This document shows, one piece after another, positions 56,381-64,000 of a DNA stretch of 64,000 bases. A program made the position numbers and the translations under genes. Position 1 is the first letter of the stretch, and every line of letters begins with the position of its first letter. Below the pieces are notes generated by a model. The model did not search any database. It was not told the origin of the DNA and saw nothing but the letters and a program-made list of their open reading frames with translations. This stretch comes from Paracentrotus lividus (taxonomy: Eukaryota; Echinodermata; Echinoidea; Camarodonta; Echinidae): assembly GCA_940671915.1 (NCBI GenBank), contig CALNVZ010000174.1:76539931-76603930 (forward strand). The letters are read 5' to 3'.

Positions 56381-57776
56381 TACGACTTCCTACAAAACTT
56401 AGGACAAAATACTGATTTATATAATCGGATATGTACCTGTCATTTTTAGAACATTCTAGGATTTTTAACTTTAGTCTTCAATCCCAAATAGACGAGCCTA
56501 GATGTAGTTGTTATAAAATGGAACATTCAGACCTGGGCATAAGCCAGCAGCTACCTGAAGGGATTTAAAAGAAAAGAAAGAAAAGGTAAAAGATAGCATG
56601 TCATACATAAGACTTAATTGTTCAACAATAAGGGCTTTTTAGGCCTTTAATAATCTACAAGAATAGATTGCAACCTCCAGTTAAATTCCAGCAGGTGTAT
56701 TGTGGAACAACAGCAAAGTACCAAGTAGGCCTACAAGTACGTTCAAACTTGGGTGGGGAGGTCACTCTCAATTAAAGTGTGTGATGCACATGATCACATG
56801 TCTACCAAACATTCAAACTTCAATCCGTGCCTCGTAGAAAGCCAACGGACTTAAAAAAAAAAAACAGCCACCACCAACAACATCAACACCTAAAAGCTCT
56901 TTTCTGCCAATTGTGGTCTAAACATCCCACAAAATTAACGGAGAGTAACCTTCTTGACGTAAAAAAATGACATATTTCTGTTCCATGAAAATAAGGATTC
57001 TAGATTCTAAATAAATAAATAAAGTCATTGAGGCAGAGGCAGAAGGTTATCAATGACAATGTCGATGCTGGTCACCATCACATCCATGTAGATCTACCTT
57101 CAAATCATTTCGTCTGTTTACAAAAGACTAGATGACTAGATCTAACTTAGATTTAGATCCAGATAATTATGCTAGGCCGGAAACTGGCATAGGCCTGCAT
57201 GGGTAAGATCTGGACTTGGTCTGGCTCGGAGTAGGGTCTATCTCTAGATTTTCTAGACTGACAAGAGATAAATTCTGGTCGGTCGATGACTTGACGTAAA
57301 TGACGACTTTTGACTTAACTTGGCAGACAATGAATCAGACTTCAAGTTCAGCGTCGACACATGACACCAGAATATGAGTAGGCCTAGGCCTAACAGAAGA
57401 GGGCCTATTAAAGTGAATTCTCGGCCTACACGTTCGGGTGTTCTTTGTTAAAATTGATGGGACTACCCCGCAAAACTTCGCCAAAAGTCTAGCCTAGGCC
57501 TAGCCGAGCAGCACCAACTGGGAAGGCGACGTCGATCTAGGGTAAGATAGCAATGCCAATAGGATAATGTACGGTACGTCTTCACAAGTGAATAGCGCCC
57601 GACGATGGAAAATGTAATCTCAGTTCTAAAGAGATGTTTTATTTTAAGTTCATATATTACTCTCTTGAACCGATTCAAAATACAAAGAAATTATTGCAGA
57701 TCACCTACAATTATCTAAATTATCGAAAGAAATATTTTCATATTCGAAATTTGATCATAATTACAGCGGTACTCAC
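55000..57776. other. Spacer / probable HHAT 5' UTR intron
   Basis: Contains TC-rich strings (55015-55032, 55510-55530), an A run near 56197-56226 and ATT repeats near 56350. No coding exon seen. Confidence 0.5.
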
Positions 57777-57860
57777 CTCGTAACTTTCCAAAAATTTAAT
57801 CCTTTTCGTGCGGGTGACGTCATTTCATTAATCAGTCAGCCGGAAGTGACGAGAAAGGTC
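57777..57860 (-). promoter_or_regulatory. Probable HHAT promoter and non-coding first exon
   Basis: Minus strand: a good donor (ACGAG/gtgagt at 57777/57776), preceded by TGACGTCA (57815-57822, CRE) and, at 57839-57848, GCCGGAAGTG on the plus strand (ETS/GABP type). Together with the acceptor at 53152 this would give a 4.6-kb 5' UTR intron. Inference from consensus sites. Confidence 0.45.
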
Positions 57861-58133
57861 AAAAAGATAACTCGGAGAAAAATAAATATTCATGAGGCAT
57901 GGTCCAATCAAAGTGAAGTATTTCCGAGTACGCAATGGTGAAAATGAATAATGAATATCAATGGGGCTTATAGAAATTTGAAATGTCACAAAAGGGGCGA
58001 GGCCTAATCGAGTTTTGATGACGTAACGTGAATGCGCCTGCTGTAGCTAATATGCAAATGAGAAAATCCGCGGGTGCCACCTTGTCGTCTATCAGTTGTA
58101 GGTATGTCTATGGGTAGGCCTAAACCGACCAGC

Positions 58134-58152
58134 CCCCTCGCAAAGCGACGGG
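58134..58152. repeat. CCCTCGC/GCGACGGG hairpin 2
   Basis: CCCCTCGC AAA GCGACGGG followed by AACTGACGA, the same tail as hairpin 1 at 22.06 kb. Confidence 0.8.
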
Positions 58153-58399
58153 AACTGACGAACCAGTAGACAATTTGGCGAAGTTTTGAAAATATCTATA
58201 CATGACCACAAATTTCGTGGTCAAAATACCTTATTTGAATTCATACTCACATTGAATCAAATCTTTGAAGTTTTTCCTCGAATTGGTGACATCTGCGAAT
58301 GTTTCACATGAAGTAATCAACTAATAATGTAGAAAATACAGGAAAATTGAGTCCATCAACGTATATTTCTCCGTGCGTGCGTTGTCTTCGCCATACGTC

Positions 58400-58484
58400 T
58401 TCGCACAGTAAAATGACGTCATAGAAAATGGCAGCGATGGCACCAACACTATGAGAAGAGACAAGGCCAACGAAAATTCAATTG
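58400..58484 (+). promoter_or_regulatory. Possible divergent first exon on the plus strand
   Basis: TGACGTCA at 58414-58421, then GAAAATGGCAGCGATGGC (YY1-like) and a donor ATTG/gtaagt at 58484/58485. The ATG frame stops after eight codons, so it would be UTR. No downstream exon of such a gene was found in the window. Confidence 0.3.
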
Positions 58485-58652
58485 GTAAGTCAAGAAGCTC
58501 TTTTATACTTTCATTTTTAGTCGTTTGTACGCGTGAAACATCATAGATTTAAAAATAGATATTTTAAAATTAGATTAATTAATTGACCAGTATAATTCAT
58601 TTTGCGCCTCATCTCACTGAAAGTTACGCTGTAAATAGGGGTGGTTGAAGTA

Positions 58653-58681
58653 CAGCCCCGTCGCCTTCGGCGACGGGGCTG
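58653..58681. repeat. Perfect GC-rich hairpin 3
   Basis: CAGCCCCGTCGCC, loop TTC, GGCGACGGGGCTG: 13-bp perfect stem. Confidence 0.95.
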
Positions 58682-58859
58682 TGTATAGTTAGGGTAGGCA
58701 GTTCCAAATTCTTGCATAAAGATTAATATAATATGTATCGGTAAGTTAGCTGTAAAGTGCTTCCCAGAGAAAGCGAAACCGACTGTCGATGTTTTATGAT
58801 CATTAGGGTTCAAATACGTTTTGTATAGGCCTACTAGCCCAACATCAAGGCAAATCAAA

Positions 58860-59680
58860 TCAAATATTCTCCTCTTATATTAATTTCACTTGAGTGAGTG
58901 CATGTTTCTTTTTTCTCCAAGTTTTCACCGTCAAGGTATAGTGGGACCACGTATGTAGTTTCGTTTGCAAGTCATGTTAATGTTTGGCAACATCTATAAA
59001 TATGTTCTACTTGATCACACCATAGACGTAAGATCACACAAATCAGAAAATATATGTCACCAATTTTTTAATTGACCTTTTGTGACCCGAAATGGAGGTC
59101 AAAGGTCAGGCTACATTAACATAAATTTCTTCAAATTGTGTCAAATTTGGTATCAAATTGTAGGTAATGTTATAACTGGCAGTCTATTAACATTTTTTTC
59201 AACCGACCAGCCAGTTTTGAGCAATAAGCAAATTAGTTTTTTAATGCATAATTCAATGTATAATTGAGTCAAGCTTCACGACAATCAGACAAAACATATC
59301 CATAGACAATATCAATAGCAATTAACTAATCAAGAATACATCATAGGTCATACTAGCCTGATATTGCTGCCACATTCTGGTGACCCTTATGACCTTAAAA
59401 TTAAGGCAAAGGTAAATTTATACAATGATTAACATCCTGGAAATGGCATCATTTTAGCCAAAACCTAATTTTCTGTAAACTTTGACTTTATTTCTAGGTC
59501 GATTGTGCCCAACTAAAAATATGACGACATATATTTTTTGGTTGATGGCATCAAGTTGAACATAATTATTCATGCTAGTTACCAACATAGTTAAGCTTAT
59601 ACAATGAATAGGTCAAAGGTCAAAGTTGAAGAAAGAGGTTTTAACCAAAGAGTTTGGTTTTGACCTTGATTAGTCTTAGG
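58860..59680. other. Spacer with two DR1-type sites
   Basis: AGGTCAAAGGTCA occurs exactly at 59096-59108 and 59610-59622. No gene seen. Confidence 0.6.
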
Positions 59681-59684
59681 GGAG

Positions 59685-60270
59685 ACTCAGGTTAGTTGAG
59701 CCACTTTTCACTCAAGGTCACCTGGTGCCCATGGGTGAAGTTTTTTTTAGACTGTTGAGGATTGGGATTGAAAGAGTGATATGTTAGGCAAATTATAAAA
59801 GGTAGGCTATATCCCGAAAATAGCACTTTCGGTTTTGGAGCCCTGGGCAATTAAAAAAAAAAGTGTCAAGTGGCTCAACTAACACCAACACGCAGATAAG
59901 TTGAGCCAAGGCGTTGGGTTAGTTGAGCCATGCGGCATAAATCAATTTTGGGGGGCTGACTCCCCCATCCCAAAAGACACACATAAACACACACCCACAC
60001 CCTCACATACACCAACTCACATACACGCAAGCACACATTACGATTACTTTTTGGTGCATTTAATTTATTTTTTACTATTTTCCCAGGTACGTCCTTCATA
60101 AATAGTCTTGGGGCATGACAGATGCTTTTTTCCTGTTTAATAATGATAACAAAACAGTTAATTCATGTAGCATGCCATACATAACCAAAATATTCTTTCA
60201 AAAATTTTAACCCATGTAGGCATAGGCTCAACTTACCCCATCAACAACGGCTCAACTAACCCCACACCTT
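59685..60270. mobile_element. Region with repeated GTTAGTTGAGCC words
   Basis: GGTTAGTTGAGCCAC near 59689, GTGGCTCAACTAACACC near 59870, GGTTAGTTGAGCCATG near 59917 and GGCTCAACTAACCCCAC near 60251 suggest an element with inverted ends and internal repeats; the boundaries are uncertain. Also holds a CACA-rich stretch (59980-60040). Confidence 0.55.
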
Positions 60271-61680
60271 ATTTTTTTTACTAATTGGGGGTGGAAAGTG
60301 AAATTCTTACTAGACACAAAGCTTGTGATATGGTTAAATTTAAATACAATGATACTACTTTCAACCGTAGTATGATAGTCCGTTAAAGGGATGCAGTAAC
60401 ATTGAATGATATTCAAATCACAATTTCTTGATTTAGCTCATTTTGTCAACATAATTTATTAAACTATAGGTCAGTCTGGTATCTCTTCAAAATTACAAGT
60501 TAATTGCTTGCTTTACTTTCGAGATATCAATGATTTCATACTCAAATTTAGTAAACCATCTCGTGGTGGAAAACAAATTGCCATGTGCTTTTCAAGACAC
60601 CCCACTTCCTGTCGTGTTCCCCCCGACCCTAGCGGGCTGGAGGGTTTGCTGCAAAGGGGTTGAAAATTCACTCGCGTTTGGCTGTTACACTGTTTTGTGG
60701 TAGTAAATGACTTCCATTTGATCTGAAATTTTCAGTAGTTTGTTTTACTATTTACCCAGGGAGCAAAACCCCATATTTTTGAAGGAGCTGACATGTCGAG
60801 ATATAAAAAGTTGTCCTATCTAGGATTGTGTATGGACCCTAACCAACATCGCTAGGCGGACAACTCTTCAGATCAGCTGCAGGAGGGTCCCTACAGGTGG
60901 GGCGTCCAAAATAGCCGCCCCTTTTACAAAAATTAGTATTCTGAACACAACTGGTTGAAGAAAAGTTTTGAATACATTGAGTTTGGCATCAAATTAAAGA
61001 TAATAAAATTTCCTACAATTTAGTATTAATTTTAATAGAAATAATATTCAGCAAAGGTAAAATTTTAAGCGTTAAAGTGAAATTTTTTATTTTTTTTCAA
61101 AAAATTTAATTTTTAATTTTTATTGTTTTACCTCATGTAATAATCATGTCAGGATCTGAAGCGCGAAACTTTTCAGAAATTTGCCCCTATGCATGGACAA
61201 CAGTATGTTGAAAAAGACAAAGTAATACTTTTTTTAAATAAAAAGATATAACGCTGTAAAGTTATGAATGCAGTATACGGAAACAACGTTTTGCCCCATT
61301 TATGTGAAAACCCATACATACACGTGTAATACCCTATTACAGCACGTGCATATGTACTACAAGGCGTGATCTAACAATTTTATGAATATAATTCATACAA
61401 GTTCTCATGAGGGTTAATAAACAACGCTGTGCTATGATGGACTACTCATCTAGTCTATTGGAACGGCAAGTGGGTCTAGAGTACGGGGCCATGGGGAGGG
61501 GGCGGCAGGTGTAAACTTTTAGTATACTACACATACAGGTTGGATATTATTTATTATTACTTTTTGTTGTTTTTTTTGTTCATTTTGCCCCGGCTTTAGT
61601 GTCCCCTTTTTCACTTTTAAGGAACCAGGATATATCTAAGTCGTTCCCCAAACCATACCCGGATTGAAATTTTTTTTTAA
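60271..61680. other. Spacer, nothing recognised
   Basis: No gene, RNA or bounded repeat seen. Confidence 0.45.
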
Positions 61681-61689
61681 AAAGGTTGT

Positions 61690-63230
61690 CAACCCCACAA
61701 TGCCAATTTTTTGCGATTTTCTCCTAATTTTTGGGCACCTTTTTGTTTTCCATGATGCTAACCAAAGCCCCTTAGTCCTACCCTCACGAAACGCGTTTGA
61801 TGAGTAGAGTTGTTATTGTTCTTTAACCTAAACTTAGGTATGTGGTTACAGGCTTAGGTCTATTGTCTGGGAGAAGGTTCAAAGTTTATTTTGATTGGGG
61901 TAAAACAAAAAAAATAATTATTAATTTTACACCATGGAAATTTCTAACTTCCTAAAAAATGTATTTTACAATATCAGCAAACATAAATGACAAAGAAAAA
62001 AAAGTACAGTAACAGCCTCGTTATTAGGGGTTTAGAGTTGTTTTTTTTCCCCCTTTGTTTTACCATATAGGGTACATGCAGGTAATATGGCCCCTCAGCT
62101 CATTTGCCCAATTTGCATAAAATTGCGAAATGACACACAGTCTAATCTTTGTTTAATGAATCAATAACTACTGCTCTAACTTTTATTGTGAAGAAGAACA
62201 AATTATCACCAAACCCCATGTCTGCAATATTCAAATGTTGACGTCATTACCAAAGTGCCCATATTACCTGCATAATCAGTAATATGGGCACATGTATTTA
62301 ATGTATGTTTTAAAAACTACAATGACTCTACCATGTCTGGATTTGCTTAAAATGTTGAAAATCATTAACTTTAAGATATAATTTGAAATTATAAGACCCT
62401 TCAGTAAATACTTTGACTATATATTTCATTCTTTTGTATCTTATATATTATTTCTTTTTTTAACATTATTTAAATATTATTTTCACTATACAAGTCAATA
62501 TAGGCTTACAAAAGTTATTTATATTTAATATATACTGTGAATATACCCAAATAAATCGGAGCAAAGAGATTGATTCCTCATCCCAATACTAAGTACCAGA
62601 ATCATTTCCGCCATTTTGGATATCCCATATTACCTGCACTAATGTTGCTGTGTCAGGCAAGCTTCAATGCCACATTGCACCCTTTCACTAAAAGAAATTG
62701 ACCTTTATTCCGCTAGTATGATCAAAATGAAACTATAAGCTTACTAAATATACAAAACAATTGAGGTTACCCCTCAAACACTCTTCACCATCACATTCTG
62801 TGAAATATCAAATTTTACATCAGGGTAAAAAAATGCCATAAGTTTTACCTACCTTTTTGGTTTTCAGCGATTTTCTCAGAGAAATTTCGGCATCAGATGC
62901 TCTCACGACGATATATTTTCGTATACAGTTCATATGAACAACATTATGGTGCTCACACCGGTCACCGGTCACCGGTCGACGGTCACGACATGATTTGCTT
63001 CAGGTGGCCCATATTACCTGCTGGCCCATATTACCTGCATGTACCCTACTGTGAAATAAAATAATTCAATTTTTACCAGCCACACTTTTTACTTCAACCT
63101 GTCAACTCCTCCCCTAGGCAAGAGACCTAAGTTTGTAACCTTAAAACCTTAATTCAACTTAAGACCAATCAACCCTATACCTTTGACGCGTTTCGTGGGG
63201 TAGGATGGAGGAGGCTTTGGTTAGTAAAAA
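61690..63230. mobile_element. Older inverted-repeat element, split
   Basis: CTAACCAAAGCC, CCTACCC, CACGAAACGCGT at 61759-61798 is inverted at 63187-63226. Inner arms also match (GTGGTTACAGGCTTAGGTCT versus reverse complement AAGGTTACAAACTTAGGTCT). Interrupted by the 62070-63046 element. Confidence 0.65.
62070..63046. mobile_element. TA-flanked 977-bp DNA transposon with perfect ends
   Basis: GGGTACATGCAGGTAATATG and the reverse-complemented right end are identical for 20 bp; TA flanks on both sides. The word CCCATATTACCTGC recurs inside and at the ends at least six times, including a stem GTGCCCATATTAC/GTAATATGGGCAC at 62256-62293. A short GTCACCGGTCACCGGTC repeat lies near 62960. No transposase. 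Confidence 0.88.
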
Positions 63231-63299
63231 AAAATTAAAAAGAAAAGAGAGCGCGACATCCCATTGAGTAGGGGAAAATGGCAAAATTTACCTTTTATT

Positions 63300-63430
63300 A
63301 TTTTTCAACCTCTGGTCCCTTTTTAAAAACTTAAAAGTGCTCCTTTTATACTAAAAGTAAACTTGTAAAAAATTTTGTCTAAAAAGGGGGCACTTTGATA
63401 TTAGAATGTGCCCATTTTTTATGTATTTTC
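63300..63430. repeat. AAAGTGCCCC-type words
   Basis: GGGGGCACTTTGATATTAGA and AAAAGTGCTCCTTTT resemble the right part of the 19.6-20.4 kb element; probably a fragment of the same family. Confidence 0.45.
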
Positions 63431-63519
63431 AAACCGAAAATTTCTCTCAACCTCGCATTAAGAGGTAACAAGCATTATATTTTTAAATTAAACAAACTTC
63501 CGCCTGCTGCTAGAGACAA

Positions 63520-63775
63520 ATATATTGAAGGGGGTCATCCCACGAGACCGACGGCCCATAAGATAGACTCTAGACAAAGAAGGCTCATAAGACAGACACT
63601 ATATATCGAATAAAGCGCTCTATTAGATAGACACGAGAGCAAAGAGGATCACGAGACTGACAATACACAAAGTTAACCCACAAGACCGAAATTAGGCAAA
63701 CTAGGTCCATGAGACCGACAGTACTGAAACAGCCCACTAGACGCTATCCAAAACAAGCCCACGAAAACGACAGGA
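63520..63775. repeat. Degenerate CCCACGAGACCGACA repeat
   Basis: CCCACGAGACCGACGG, CTCATAAGACAGACAC, GATCACGAGACTGACAAT, CCCACAAGACCGAAAT, TCCATGAGACCGACAG and CCCACTAGACG occur at roughly 30-45 bp spacing. Edge of window reached. Confidence 0.7.
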
Positions 63776-64000
63776 ATATATAGGAAAGTATTTTTACAGG
63801 GTGTCTCACAATAATAATGTTGTCAGGGACTTATGTATCACGTGGATGAAACACGTCTCGGGGGCACGATGCCATGCCACCCCCTAATCGGAAACAGTAG
63901 GCAAAAGGGTAAAAAAATATATATATAAAAAAATAGGGAGGAAGCGAAAGAAAGGGGATGATAAGGGGGAAGAAAAAAGGAGGGGAATGGCAAAAGACAA

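Noticed and set aside
1-64000. Virus-like, Polinton or LTR elements, toxin genes, bacterial-type operons
   Set aside because: Looked for protease/integrase, capsid and envelope-like signals and long paired direct repeats; none seen. The retroelement remains are non-LTR.

Overview
This is animal nuclear DNA, most likely from a marine invertebrate deuterostome; a sea urchin or other echinoderm is my best guess. The evidence is intron-rich orthologues of animal genes, GT-AG introns of 0.3 to 4.6 kb, AT-rich spacers studded with ACATGTA words, and a very dense load of short inverted-repeat DNA transposons (MITEs), SINE-like and LINE fragments. The taxon is an inference: I could run no search.

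Layout. (1) 347-10550, plus strand: the last twelve coding exons (785 residues) of THADA, the large helical-repeat scaffold that partners the FTSJ1/Trm7 tRNA 2'-O-methyltransferase; its N-terminal part lies left of the window. (2) 10.6-22.8 kb: a gene-poor spacer holding one tRNA-Leu(UAG) gene on the minus strand (15996-16077), a broken LINE on the minus strand (about 17.07-19.38 kb) cut by a 342-bp MITE, nested transposons (19.5-20.9 kb), two adjoining TTAA-bounded mini-elements, and a run of 70 T. (3) 22890-29080 and 33301-38450, plus strand: two tandem galactose mutarotase (GALM, aldose 1-epimerase) genes, each with seven coding exons, each 341 residues, with identical intron phases. (4) 40853-53143, minus strand: a complete eleven-exon coding region (544 residues) of HHAT, the ER O-acyltransferase that palmitoylates Hedgehog, including a 36-nt microexon carrying the conserved Asp. 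(5) 53.2-58.5 kb: probable 5' UTR and promoter territory for HHAT, with CRE-like and ETS-like sites and a possible divergent start. (6) 58.5-64 kb: no gene recognised; DNA transposon fragments, including a TA-flanked 977-bp element lying between the arms of an older inverted repeat.

The genes do not form one pathway: THADA acts in tRNA modification, GALM in the Leloir galactose pathway, HHAT in Hedgehog lipidation. In human, THADA and GALM both lie on 2p21-p22, so their adjacency here may reflect old linkage. I found no bacterial-type system, CRISPR array or virus-like element. The most unusual material is in the repeats: fold-back elements built from short motifs that flip orientation, elements whose long terminal inverted repeats are themselves tandem arrays, nuclear-receptor-type DR1 sites carried on a transposon, and a TC microsatellite serving as the polypyrimidine tract of a GALM exon. 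Protein similarities rest on recalled human sequences.
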